From CAYRGE01 sp964423985 (GTDB taxonomy: Bacteria; Patescibacteriota; Minisyncoccia; Phycocordibacterales; CAYRGE01): a stretch of DNA of 13,272 nt. The stretch's first letter is position 1; every line of letters starts with the position of its first letter. The notes under the pieces were generated by a model. It saw nothing but the letters and a program-made list of their open reading frames with translations, was not told the DNA's origin and searched no databases. Below are positions 4,961 through 12,620 of the stretch, piece by piece. Position numbers and translations under genes: made by a program. The stretch covers positions 1 through 13,272 of the forward strand of contig CAYRGE010000015.1 in assembly GCA_964423985.1 (NCBI GenBank). Reading direction: 5' to 3'.

Positions 4961-5738
4961 ACAAAAACGCAGTAGGCAGATAATTGTGCTTGTTGTTGTT
5001 TTATTTGTTTTGGCACTTTTGTCATTAACGCCACTGTATCAAAGACTAAGCGAAGGCACACAAAGGGTTGCTGTTTTTGCGTGGTCTAGTGCGAGTGTGG
5101 CAGGTGGTTATGTTGAGAGTATTTTTAGTGTTTTTGCAAAAAAAGAAAAACTCATAGAGGAGAATAAGAGATTGCGCACAGAAATTGAATCTATGCGCAT
5201 AAAAACAATAGATCGCAATTTGTTGTGGGAAGAAAACATTGTACTGCGTGGTTATCTAGGTAAAAAAGAAACAGACGATAGTTTTAAAGTTTTGGGGCGT
5301 ATTGTGGCTGGTTTTGGCAGGGGTGCATATAATACATTGATTATTGATGTTGGGTTGGGCTCTGGTGTTGAGGTAGGCGACCTAGTTCTTGTAAACTCAA
5401 TCGTGGTTGGAGAAATAGGAGAGGTGTTTTCTGGTAGTTCAAAAATAAAACTGTACTCTTCTTCGAGAGAGGTTGTTGATATTATTATTGGTTCAAATAA
5501 TATTCCAGCAAAAGCAATTGGCAGAGGTGCTGGTAATTTCGAAATAAAATTACCACGAGATACTGAGGTTTTTATCGGTGATATTATTCAAACTTCCGGA
5601 GACCCACTGAAAATTATTGGCATTATTGAGCATGTTGATGGCTTGTCAAATGACCCACTGAAGACAGTTTTATTTAAACACCCTGTTAATATTTTTGAAG
5701 TTGAATGGGTAAAGATAATAAGAAACAAAATAAATTAA
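4941..5738 (+). CDS. mreC: Rod shape-determining protein MreC
   Basis: Envelope scaffold that links MreB and MreD to the PBP2 complex and activates the transpeptidase. From the ATG at 4941 the protein has 265 residues. It has a basic cytoplasmic start (MTYHRAKQKRSRQ), one membrane helix at about 14-34, a coiled coil at about 65-105 (EKLIEENKRLRTEIESMRIK), then the paired beta-barrel domain typical of MreC (RIVAGFGRGAYNTLIIDVG; GDPLKIIGIIEHVDGL). A TTG at 4929 in the same frame would add four residues; the ATG is preferred. The start overlaps the end of mreB by 20 bases, and the end overlaps mreD by 34. The order mreB-mreC-mreD-mrdA is the classical one. No SD is seen. Confidence 0.93.
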   Translation: MTYHRAKQKRSRQIIVLVVVLFVLALLSLTPLYQRLSEGTQRVAVFAWSSASVAGGYVESIFSVFAKKEKLIEENKRLRTEIESMRIKTIDRNLLWEENIVLRGYLGKKETDDSFKVLGRIVAGFGRGAYNTLIIDVGLGSGVEVGDLVLVNSIVVGEIGEVFSGSSKIKLYSSSREVVDIIIGSNNIPAKAIGRGAGNFEIKLPRDTEVFIGDIIQTSGDPLKIIGIIEHVDGLSNDPLKTVLFKHPVNIFEVEWVKIIRNKIN

Positions 5739-5998
5739 TTGCACGATTTGTTGCATATTTTGCACTGATTATTTCTGTGTTGTTTTTTCATTGGCTTGTT
5801 GTTCTTGCAGTTGCTTTGTTTTGTTTGTTCTTTTTTGATAATTTCTACGAAGCTGTTTTTGCTGGGCTTTTAATTGATATGCTTTATGGTTTACCAATTG
5901 CAAAATTTCTATATTTCCCGTTCTTTTTTACAGCAGTGTTTTTACTTGTCTTTGTCTTTGCATTTGTATTAAAACAAGAGATTAGAAATTATGATTAG
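5705..5998 (+). CDS. mreD: MreD-like membrane protein, short
   Basis: A small, very hydrophobic protein of 97 residues between mreC and mrdA. About four membrane segments are visible, at roughly 12-28, 30-44, 46-62 and 68-90. The FAGLLIDMLYGLP stretch (52-64) recalls the G-x-x-x-D...G pattern seen in MreD proteins. Usual MreD proteins have about 160-170 residues and five or six helices, so this one is markedly short. The call rests mostly on position, hydrophobicity and that one motif. It overlaps mreC by 34 bases and mrdA by 8, so its translation is probably coupled to both. It would act in the inner membrane with MreC and PBP2. Confidence 0.75.
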   Translation: MGKDNKKQNKLIARFVAYFALIISVLFFHWLVVLAVALFCLFFFDNFYEAVFAGLLIDMLYGLPIAKFLYFPFFFTAVFLLVFVFAFVLKQEIRNYD

Positions 5999-7703
5999 GC
6001 ATAAAATTCGTAAAATACTAAATAGAAAACATCGTGGTTTTGGTAGTGGGATTGACCCAGATGAAGTTTTTTTAGATGCACGAAATTTACCACAATTTAA
6101 TACACAACAGTTTGAGGGTGTGCTAGAGAAACCAATAGCGAAAAAAGTGTTTGTTATTGTCGGATTGATATTTATCTTAATAGGGATGTTACTGCTTTGG
6201 CGCATTGGATATATTCAGATTATAGACGGTGAAATGTTGACAACACGCAGTGAAAACAATCATCTCAAACACGCTCCTGTTTTTTCAGACAGGGGAATTA
6301 TATACGATAGAAATAAAGTAGAACTTGCTTGGAATGTGTCTGGCGACAAAAAAAATACTGTTTACTCGCGTGCGTATACAAGAAAATATGGCTTTGGGCA
6401 TTTGCTTGGTTATGTTGAAACACCACTTATGGATAAAAGGGGATTTTTCTTTCAAAAAGAATTTAGGGGTATAGTTGGTATAGAGCGAGTATTTAACTCT
6501 ACCTTAAGTGGGCTAAATGGTTTAAAAATAACCGAAATAGATGTGGCTGGAAACTTAATATCTAAAAGTGTTATTGAGCGTCCCATAGACGGAGAAAGTG
6601 TTGTCTTAAGCGTAGATTCTCTTGTTCAAGAAAAACTATATGAGTTTATAAAAACAACTGCTGAAAATAGTGGGTTTAGTGGTGGTGCAGGAATTATTAT
6701 GGATGTACGAAAGGGTGACATTTTAGCGGTTACAAGTTTTCCAGAATACGATTCACAAATACTCTCATCTGGCGAAGACAGAGACACTATATATTCATAT
6801 AAAAAAGACACTCAAAATCCTTTTTTTAATCGGGCTGTTTCTGGTCTGTATGTTCCTGGTTCAATTATAAAACCTTTTATTGCAATAGGTGCTCTTAATG
6901 AAAATATAATAAAACCAGAAGAGAGTATTTTTAGTAAGGGGTATATATCAATACCGAATCCATATCACGCAGGCAAATACTCCATATTCACAGACTGGTA
7001 TGCACATGGATGGTCAAATATGAAAGAAGCACTTGCTGTTTCTTCTAATGTTTATTTTTATGAGATAGGTGGTGGATATAAAAATAGAAACGGGCTAGGA
7101 ATTAAGAGGGTTGAGAAGTATATGAAAAAATTTGGTTTTGGAGAAAAAACCAACTTAGGGTTATCCGAAGAGCCAGATGGATTAATTCCTAGCCCAGAAT
7201 GGAAAGCAAGAGTTTTTGATGGAGACCCGTGGAGGTTGGGAGATACATATAACACAGTAATTGGGCAGTATGGTTTTCATGTAACTCCAATGCAGGTGGT
7301 GCGAGCAGTTTCTGCTATTTCTAATAAAGGTAGTGTTGTTGAACCAAAACTAATTTCGGATAAGCCAGTAAAAACTAGGCAAATTAACATACCAGACGAG
7401 TATTTTGAGATTATTAAAAGTGGAATGAGGCTTGCTGTAACAGATGGCACAGCCAAAGGGCTGAATGTTCCTTTTGTTTCTGTTGCGGCAAAAACTGGAA
7501 CAGCAGAGGTTGGGGCAGAAAAAAAGTTAGTAAATTCTTGGATTATTGGGTTTTTCCCATATGAGCAACCACGATATGCTTTTGCGGTTGTTATGGAAAG
7601 AGGCCCACGCGACAATGTGATTGGGGGTGTTTTTGTTATGCGACAACTTTTTGATTGGATGGCAAAAAACACACCAGAGTATTTTTACAAAATAGACGAA
7701 TGA
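5991..7703 (+). CDS. mrdA: Penicillin-binding protein 2, class B transpeptidase
   Basis: D,D-transpeptidase that cross-links new side-wall peptidoglycan with the Mre complex. The 570 residues show a cytoplasmic tail of about 50, a membrane helix at about 52-72, the class B N-terminal motif (FSDRGIIYDRNKVELAWN, 98-115), and a penicillin-binding domain from about 225. All three active-site motifs are present: S291-I-I-K294 (nucleophile serine), S351-S-N353 and K501-T-G503. The GDPWRLGDTYNTVIGQ block (411-426) is also typical of PBP2/PBP3. FtsI is an alternative class B member, but the mreBCD neighbours favour the elongation enzyme. The ATG lies inside the end of mreD (8-base overlap). No rodA is present in the window to complete the pair. 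Acts in the periplasm or outer face of the membrane. Confidence 0.94.
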   Translation: MIRHKIRKILNRKHRGFGSGIDPDEVFLDARNLPQFNTQQFEGVLEKPIAKKVFVIVGLIFILIGMLLLWRIGYIQIIDGEMLTTRSENNHLKHAPVFSDRGIIYDRNKVELAWNVSGDKKNTVYSRAYTRKYGFGHLLGYVETPLMDKRGFFFQKEFRGIVGIERVFNSTLSGLNGLKITEIDVAGNLISKSVIERPIDGESVVLSVDSLVQEKLYEFIKTTAENSGFSGGAGIIMDVRKGDILAVTSFPEYDSQILSSGEDRDTIYSYKKDTQNPFFNRAVSGLYVPGSIIKPFIAIGALNENIIKPEESIFSKGYISIPNPYHAGKYSIFTDWYAHGWSNMKEALAVSSNVYFYEIGGGYKNRNGLGIKRVEKYMKKFGFGEKTNLGLSEEPDGLIPSPEWKARVFDGDPWRLGDTYNTVIGQYGFHVTPMQVVRAVSAISNKGSVVEPKLISDKPVKTRQINIPDEYFEIIKSGMRLAVTDGTAKGLNVPFVSVAAKTGTAEVGAEKKLVNSWIIGFFPYEQPRYAFAVVMERGPRDNVIGGVFVMRQLFDWMAKNTPEYFYKIDE

Positions 7704-7783
7704 TAGTTTTTGATATTCTCATACTTAAAAGATTGCAAAAAGAAAAGAAAAACACACAGAATAGCGCAGGTGTGTTAGAGTAA
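7700..7783 (+). CDS. Possible 27-codon ORF coupled to mrdA
   Basis: The ATG overlaps the mrdA TGA as ATGA, the classical form of translational coupling, and the frame runs to a TAA at 7781-7783. The peptide starts MIVFDILILKRLQKEKKN and ends in a polar tail. It has no recognisable domain. It continues the overlap style of this operon, but it is short enough to arise by chance, and half of it lies over an inverted repeat. Low confidence. Confidence 0.22.
   Translation: MIVFDILILKRLQKEKKNTQNSAGVLE
7751..7776 (-). terminator. Hairpin after mrdA, terminator-like on the minus strand
   Basis: AACACAC (7751-7757) pairs with GTGTGTT (7770-7776), with a 12-base loop. On the minus strand it runs into a T-rich stretch (TTTCTTTTC), so it would stop antisense RNA entering mrdA. 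On the plus strand no T run follows, so mrdA-engB read-through is possible. Confidence 0.3.
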
Positions 7784-7855
7784 TTAAAATAAAAAAAGAA
7801 TATGAATAAACTTAATAATCAGTTTCATTCAATAGTTTAACCAAACACTATAAAT

Positions 7856-8461
7856 ATGATATCTGCAGAATTTATAAAAGGAGTAAAAGGAAGTGATCCA
7901 ATCTTTGAAGACGGCATACAGCAAGTCGCGTTTATTGGTCGCTCTAATGTTGGAAAATCTAGTGCAATAAATGCGTTAGTTTGCCGTAAAAAACTCGTAA
8001 AATCTAGCGGAACACCAGGGAAGACAACAGAACTTAATTTTTTTCGTGTACAAAAAGACAAAAAACAATTTTATTTTGTAGATCTTCCAGGGTATGGGTT
8101 TGCTCGTCTTTCAAGAAAGCAATCTGAAAAGTTACGAAAAATGATTATATGGTATGTTACTGATAGGAGTGTCTTGATTAAATATGCTGTTTTGATAATA
8201 GATGCGCTTGTTGGACCCACTAAACTTGACAAGGAGATGTTTAAGATATTAAAAGAAACTAGAAAAAACATAATTGTTGTTGCGACTAAAGTAGACAAAC
8301 TACAAAAAACAAAAGCAAAAAAACAAATTAAAGATATTGCTAAAGAGCTTGGTGTTTCAGATATTATTTCTTATTCGTCAAAAACAAAAAAAGGAAGAGA
8401 AGAGTTGCTTGATAGGATTTTTAAAAACTCATTATTCAGAAAAAATAATATAAAGTATTGA
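7856..8461 (+). CDS. engB: Ribosome-assembly GTPase EngB (YihA/YsxC)
   Basis: Small essential GTPase that assists assembly of the 50S ribosomal subunit. The 201 residues match the family length. G-motifs are in order: G1 GRSNVGKS (28-35), G2 around T57-T58 (GKTTE), G3 DLPG (76-79), G4 TKVD (144-147) and G5 SSK (174-176). The DLPGYGFA sequence after G3 is characteristic of this family among Era-like GTPases. It begins 152 bases after mrdA on the same strand with no SD. It may be a separate transcript or the tail of the operon. Its 3' side runs into the palindromic repeat and the scaffold gap. Confidence 0.95.
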   Translation: MISAEFIKGVKGSDPIFEDGIQQVAFIGRSNVGKSSAINALVCRKKLVKSSGTPGKTTELNFFRVQKDKKQFYFVDLPGYGFARLSRKQSEKLRKMIIWYVTDRSVLIKYAVLIIDALVGPTKLDKEMFKILKETRKNIIVVATKVDKLQKTKAKKQIKDIAKELGVSDIISYSSKTKKGREELLDRIFKNSLFRKNNIKY

Positions 8462-8504
8462 TTGTATTGTTTTGAGTAAAACACAGGATACAGCAGAATT
8501 TTTA

Positions 8505-8567
8505 AATTGTCGTTTCAATATTAAGGCTTCATACTGGTTTGATTCGTCGTTACGCTACCGCTACACT
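8505..8567 (-). repeat. Dispersed palindromic repeat, copy B (inverted)
   Basis: The reverse complement of these 63 bases matches positions 10-73 of the window at about 53 of 64 sites with one gap. The best-kept blocks are AGTGTAGCGGTAGCG and TATTGAAACGACAATT. The element's outer arm would lie at 8568 onward, exactly where the N run begins, so the assembly broke inside it. The other palindrome arm seen in copy A (77-100) is absent on the engB side. Confidence 0.7.
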
Positions 8568-8667
8568 NNNNNNNNNNNNNNNNNNNNNNNNNNNNNNNNN
8601 NNNNNNNNNNNNNNNNNNNNNNNNNNNNNNNNNNNNNNNNNNNNNNNNNNNNNNNNNNNNNNNNNNN
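8568..8667. other. Scaffold gap of exactly 100 N
   Basis: One hundred N in a row is a standard placeholder for a gap of unknown size. Anything from a few bases to several genes may be missing. The repeat at its left edge is the likely cause of the assembly break. Confidence 0.95.
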
Positions 8668-8721
8668 ACTCTGGAGCACAATGAAGCAAAAAGAGTTGCT
8701 AGTAATATTTTGAATAGATAG
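8668..8721 (+). CDS. Possible 3' end of a plus-strand gene interrupted by the gap
   Basis: From the gap edge one frame reads TLEHNEAKRVASNILNR and then TAG (8719-8721). The composition, charged and helical with varied codons, looks like the tail of a real protein rather than intergenic AT-rich DNA. At 17 residues it cannot be assigned to a family. If true, a gene start or whole gene is missing in the gap. The following 8722-8782 is AT-rich with no clear feature. An inverted repeat (AATAGAT at 8713-8719 with ATCTATT downstream) might contribute to termination between this fragment and the convergent flavoprotein gene. Confidence 0.35.
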   Translation, partial: TLEHNEAKRVASNILNR

Positions 8722-8782
8722 TAAAATGTATTTTAAAAAACAAAAATCTATTACTTTTTTAAGACAATAAACAGGCAGCTCA

Positions 8783-9709
8783 TCACTTCTTTTTTACATA
8801 TAGAAACATATTTTCAACTGCCTTGATAGCATCGCCAGCAGCGATATTGTTTTGATGATACAGCACATCTGTGCAATCTCCAGCTGCCCAAATACCATCT
8901 ATGTTTGTTTGTTGTGTGCGAGGGTTAACTTTGATGTGTCCATAGGAGTTACAATCAAGGATATTTTTTACAAAATTAGTATTTGGTATTTGTCCTATTT
9001 CAACAAAAATACCCTCAACAGCAATTTCTTTTTTCTCATTAGTTTTTATATTTTTATACACGATTGCATTAACAAACTTATCACCTCTTATTGCGTCAAT
9101 TTCAGTGTCAGTGATTATCGTTACTTTATTGTTTTGTTTTACTTTGTTAATAATTACTGGGTCTGCTGTTAGCTTATCACTGCGTACTAATAATGTGATT
9201 GTATCTGCATATTCAATCAATTGAGAAACTGTTTCAAGCCCAGAGTTTCCTCCCCCAGCAACAACTACATTTTTGTTTTTAAACATTGGAGCATCGCAAG
9301 AAGCACAATATACAATACCCCTACCTTCAAATTCCTCTGCTCTAGGCACAGCAAGTTTTTTTCGCTTACTTCCTGTTGCAATTAATATGGTGCGTGCATT
9401 GATATTTTTATTGCTTTCTGTTTCTATTTTAAAAATTTCTCCATCTTTTTTTATTTCTGCAGCAATTTCTCCATCAGCAATATCAACAACGTCTTTAGCA
9501 TAAAATTCAAGATGTTGTTGCAGTGATTTTGCCAGTTCCATACCAGAAATATTAATGGTGCCAATCCAGTTTTGTATATCCAGAGACATTTTGGACTGCC
9601 CTCCAAAATCTTTCGTTACCACAACACCTCTCATTTGTTTGCGAGCAACATAAACTCCAGCGGCAACACCAGCTGGCCCACCTCCTAGAATAGCAACATC
9701 GTAAATCAT
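8783..9709 (-). CDS. trxB: Thioredoxin reductase-like FAD/NAD(P) disulfide oxidoreductase
   Basis: Low-molecular-weight flavoprotein of the TrxB/AhpF class, passing electrons from a nicotinamide cofactor through FAD to a disulfide partner. Visible are the FAD motif GGGPAG (9-14), the redox pair C135-A-S-C138, the second nucleotide-binding loop GGGNSG (152-157) and the FAD motif AAGDCTD (275-281). The 308 residues match TrxB. The segment after the second loop reads LLVRSDKLTADP (173-184), without the HRR-type arginines that hold the 2'-phosphate of NADPH in typical TrxB. With EGIFVEIGQIPNTNF (232-246) it also resembles the C-terminal part of AhpF. Cofactor choice (NADH or another donor) and partner are therefore open. 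It starts 15 bases after ftsZ with no SD, presumably in one transcript. Confidence 0.88.
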   Translation of the reverse strand: MIYDVAILGGGPAGVAAGVYVARKQMRGVVVTKDFGGQSKMSLDIQNWIGTINISGMELAKSLQQHLEFYAKDVVDIADGEIAAEIKKDGEIFKIETESNKNINARTILIATGSKRKKLAVPRAEEFEGRGIVYCASCDAPMFKNKNVVVAGGGNSGLETVSQLIEYADTITLLVRSDKLTADPVIINKVKQNNKVTIITDTEIDAIRGDKFVNAIVYKNIKTNEKKEIAVEGIFVEIGQIPNTNFVKNILDCNSYGHIKVNPRTQQTNIDGIWAAGDCTDVLYHQNNIAAGDAIKAVENMFLYVKKK

Positions 9710-9724
9710 AAATATATTAAAGAA

Positions 9725-10924
9725 TTATTTATTTTTATGGTTTCGAAGAAATGCTGGGATAGCACTCCAATCATCATCTTTATTGTCCTCCGTTGTGTTG
9801 TGTTTGGTGGTACTTCTTTTGATTAAGTCGTTATGTATTTCATTACTACTAGGTTCTTTGTTTTTTTTATGCCCTATCTCAATTTGCTGGCTTTGAATAT
9901 TATTTTTTTTATTGTCGATAGGTGTTTCTTTTTTAAACAACGACCCTTTAGTGGTTTGTTTTGCTTGGTCTTCTGGGAAGCCAGAAGCAATTACAGTAAT
10001 TTTTATTTCGTTTTTCTTTAATTTGTTGTCTTTTATTGCTCCAAAAATAACTCTTGCTTCTGGGTCAGCTAGTTCTGTAATAATATTTGCAGCCTCTTTC
10101 ACTTCGTGCATAGTCATATCATCACCACCTGCTATTGCAAACAAGACTCCTCTTGCTCCGTCAACAGAGAGATCTAGGAGAGGGGAATTGATTGCTGCTA
10201 AAGCCGCTTCCCCGGCTCTTTTTTCTCCGCTTGCAGAACCAATTCCCATGAGAGCGGAACCAGCACTTGTTAGCACTGAACGAATATCAGCAAAATCAAC
10301 ATTAATTATACCGGGCATTGTAATAAGATCAGAAATACCCTCAACGGCATTCCTAAGAACTTCATCACAAGTGGCAAAAGCTGATTCAAGTGTCGTTTCT
10401 TTTTCCGTGCAATTAAGTAGTCGGTCGTTTGGAATTACAATTAGAGCATCAACTTCCTTGCGAAGACCATCAAGCCCTTGTTCCGCTACTTTTGTGCGAT
10501 GTGAGCCTTCAAAGAAAAATGGTTTTGTTACTACTCCTATAGTAAGAGCTCCTTCTTCTTTTGCAATCCTTGCCACAGTTGGCGCAGCTCCAGTGCCTGT
10601 GCCACCACCCATTCCGCCAGTTATGAAAACCATATCAGCCCCCTTAATTGCGTCTTGAATTTCTTCTCTAGTTTCTTCTGCTGATTTACGACCTAAATCT
10701 GGATTAGTCCCAGTACCAAGTCCCTTCGTTAGTGTTTTCCCTATGTGGATTTTTTTCTTTGCGAGTGAATGATGCAAATCCTGAGAATCTGTATTGATTG
10801 CAATAAAGTCAACACCTTTTATTTTTGAATTAACCATATGGTTAATTGCGTTTCCTCCAGACCCTCCGACACCGACAACTTTTATTCTTGCGAAGCTTTG
10901 AATTTCTGGTTCTAATTTAGGCAT
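9725..10924 (-). CDS. ftsZ: Cell division GTPase FtsZ
   Basis: Tubulin homologue that forms the cytokinetic Z-ring. The 399 residues show GVGGSGGNAINHM (18-30), the tubulin signature GGGTGTGAAP (106-115), the T7 synergy loop NVDFADIR (208-215) with the catalytic aspartates D210 and D213, and a conserved core to about 317. A disordered linker rich in N, K and T follows (318-383), then the C-terminal peptide DDWSAIPAFLR (384-394), which normally binds FtsA, ZipA or SepF. The ending is basic (NHKNK). The minus-strand ATG at 10924 has only AT-rich bases before it and no SD. TATAAG or TATATT boxes 35-45 bases upstream are weak promoter candidates. It lies between creD and trxB rather than in the usual dcw cluster with ftsA. 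Confidence 0.97.
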   Translation of the reverse strand: MPKLEPEIQSFARIKVVGVGGSGGNAINHMVNSKIKGVDFIAINTDSQDLHHSLAKKKIHIGKTLTKGLGTGTNPDLGRKSAEETREEIQDAIKGADMVFITGGMGGGTGTGAAPTVARIAKEEGALTIGVVTKPFFFEGSHRTKVAEQGLDGLRKEVDALIVIPNDRLLNCTEKETTLESAFATCDEVLRNAVEGISDLITMPGIINVDFADIRSVLTSAGSALMGIGSASGEKRAGEAALAAINSPLLDLSVDGARGVLFAIAGGDDMTMHEVKEAANIITELADPEARVIFGAIKDNKLKKNEIKITVIASGFPEDQAKQTTKGSLFKKETPIDNKKNNIQSQQIEIGHKKNKEPSSNEIHNDLIKRSTTKHNTTEDNKDDDWSAIPAFLRNHKNK

Positions 10925-10980
10925 ATAATTAAAAAGAAAAAATAATAATACTTATATAGAATATAGTAACAGAAAGGGTT

Positions 10981-11124
10981 GTGATTGAAAAGTTGCGCAG
11001 TGTTTTTATATATGCGGCATTAAGTATTGCTATATTCACAGGCATAACTTTGGCTGTGAATGCTACTTATTTTGTGTGTCACTACCAACAGAATACCAAT
11101 CAATTTTTCTTGATAGATGCATAA
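10981..11124 (+). CDS. Possible 47-residue membrane peptide opposite the creD 3' end
   Basis: A GTG-started frame, MIEKLRSVFIYAALSIAI..., with a basic start, one hydrophobic helix at about 8-32, and a short polar tail to TAA at 11122-11124. AGAAAGGG lies just before the GTG and could act as a weak SD. The first 27 codons lie in otherwise empty sequence between ftsZ and creD and look strongly protein-like, as in a signal peptide or small membrane protein. The last 62 bases run antisense to the end of creD. It could be a true small gene, or the start of a secreted-protein gene whose remainder was lost. I do not recognise it. Confidence 0.3.
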   Translation: MIEKLRSVFIYAALSIAIFTGITLAVNATYFVCHYQQNTNQFFLIDA

Positions 11125-12517
11125 TAATTGCAAGTATTACAAACAATAATATGCTTCCCATAACCAAGGCATAGTCTTCTATTTGCAGTATTATGTAAAT
11201 AAATAAATAAAGAAAGGAAAGTATTAGTCCTTGAATTATTGCTAACCTATTGCTTGCTAAAACACTTTTTGAATATAAAGTAATTAGCCCAATAGTTGCT
11301 AAGCTTGATATTAAATAAGCCACACCAAAGCCAATTATCTCAGATATTGAAATCAATAGTGAATAAAACAGAATTATAGCTAGCCCAACTAAGATATATT
11401 GAACAGGGTGTATTTTTTTTCTATTGAATATTTCTGCAAAAAAGAAAATCAAGAAAGTTAGAGTAATCATAAGGACTGCATATTTTACACTTCGTTGTGT
11501 TTTTGCATAATCATCAACTCCCGACAAAAGACTTACACCAGAAGCGGTTGTATATATATTGTGTGAACTTCCAAGCCATGACTGCGGAAAGCCTCTGTTT
11601 AAATCAATTATTTTCCAGGACGCCTCAAACCCACTACTTGAAACAGTGCGAGAGTCTGGCAGAAATGCGCCACTAAAACTTGGAGCATCCCAGTCTGATT
11701 GTAGAGAAATCTTACTAGTTTTGCCAACTGGAACAATTTGCAAATCTCTACTTCCATTAATTGACAGCTTGAATGAAAACTCATTAATTAAGCCCTTACC
11801 ATGTTCTAGTTGTATGGGTAGTCGCGCACTAATGCCGGGGTTGGGAGCCTGTTGCATGTCTATTCTTGATGCATCGCTATGTATTACACTCATTTGTTTT
11901 GTGCTAATACCTCTAAAAGGCGTCATGTTGTGGTTGCGGATTGGATTGAATATAGCATCACTGCTTTGAACCCCAGGATTAAAAGGAATAATGTCGTTGT
12001 TCCAAACCAATTCCATATTGTTTCCAATGCCTCTAATATCAGAAATTCCAACAGACATAAATGCACCACCCCAGTCTACATTTTTTGCATCAACACCAAG
12101 GTCATAAATATCAGTCCAAGTAAATTTTCCAGAAAAATCCAACTCTGACGAATAAACAACTGCATCAAAAATTCCTCGAGAGCGTATTTGTGGTTCTATT
12201 ATTCCGTTAACTGTAAGTAATTCTGGTAAAAAATGAGCATACCTGATAATACTAACTTGCTCTCCGTTTTCATTTTTTGAATATTCCTTGTATGGAATTG
12301 AGATTATTGGACCAGCAATTGTTTGTTGCTCTCCCCATTTTTGGCTTATTTCAGCTACAGCCAATCTCTTTGTGTGCTCTCTCTCATAAATTAGCTCTCC
12401 AACCATGCTTACTGGAATTAAAAGCAAAAGTACTAAGACCCCTATAATGGCTATTCTAAAAGTTGTAGAATATTTTATCCAGCCTGCAAAATTTTTATCA
12501 TCTCTATCGTTGTTCAT
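11063..12517 (-). CDS. creD: CreD-family inner membrane protein
   Basis: Envelope protein of the CreD (cell envelope integrity / inner membrane) family. The N-terminal signature is clear: a membrane helix at about 22-44, then MVGELIYEREHTKRLAVAEI (38-57), KWGEQQTIAGPIISIPY (60-76). A large extracytoplasmic domain spans about 45-340. It ends in about five membrane helices near 344-361, 371-391, 394-416, 425-445 and 448-467. The 484 residues fit the family. In enterobacteria creD belongs to the CreBC two-component regulon; no such regulator is visible here. It lies upstream of ftsZ on the same strand, 138 bases apart, and divergent from a HlyD-like gene. No SD precedes the ATG (AACAAAAAA). The molecular function of CreD is not well established. 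Confidence 0.88.
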   Translation of the reverse strand: MNNDRDDKNFAGWIKYSTTFRIAIIGVLVLLLLIPVSMVGELIYEREHTKRLAVAEISQKWGEQQTIAGPIISIPYKEYSKNENGEQVSIIRYAHFLPELLTVNGIIEPQIRSRGIFDAVVYSSELDFSGKFTWTDIYDLGVDAKNVDWGGAFMSVGISDIRGIGNNMELVWNNDIIPFNPGVQSSDAIFNPIRNHNMTPFRGISTKQMSVIHSDASRIDMQQAPNPGISARLPIQLEHGKGLINEFSFKLSINGSRDLQIVPVGKTSKISLQSDWDAPSFSGAFLPDSRTVSSSGFEASWKIIDLNRGFPQSWLGSSHNIYTTASGVSLLSGVDDYAKTQRSVKYAVLMITLTFLIFFFAEIFNRKKIHPVQYILVGLAIILFYSLLISISEIIGFGVAYLISSLATIGLITLYSKSVLASNRLAIIQGLILSFLYLFIYIILQIEDYALVMGSILLFVILAIIMHLSRKIDWYSVGSDTQNK

Positions 12518-12558
12518 TTTTTTGTTATTTTTATTTATAATTTAATTATTGTCATTTA

Positions 12559-12588
12559 TCTATAGTGTATGTTAACATAACAGCATAA
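12559..12588 (-). promoter_or_regulatory. Candidate creD promoter with palindrome in the spacer
   Basis: Minus-strand TTATGC (12588-12583), an 18-base spacer, then TATAGA (12564-12559), about 40 bases before the ATG. The spacer contains the perfect 12-base palindrome TATGTTAACATA (12568-12579), a possible operator. The -35 match is weak, so the promoter is tentative. Confidence 0.35.
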
Positions 12589-12620
12589 GATTATGAAAAT
12601 ATTCTAGATGTCGCTTGCTT

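Noticed and set aside
7802..7840. A 12-codon ORF (MNKLNNQFHSIV) just before engB as a leader peptide
   Set aside because: It is too short to judge, has no run of regulatory codons, and no terminator/antiterminator pair follows it.
8472..8684. Reading frames spanning the N run
   Set aside because: They exist only because N blocks contain no stop codons. The gap size is unknown, so the frame across it means nothing.
9912..10658. A 248-codon plus-strand frame inside ftsZ
   Set aside because: It is antisense to a fully conserved FtsZ and has the serine/isoleucine-rich look of a shadow frame.
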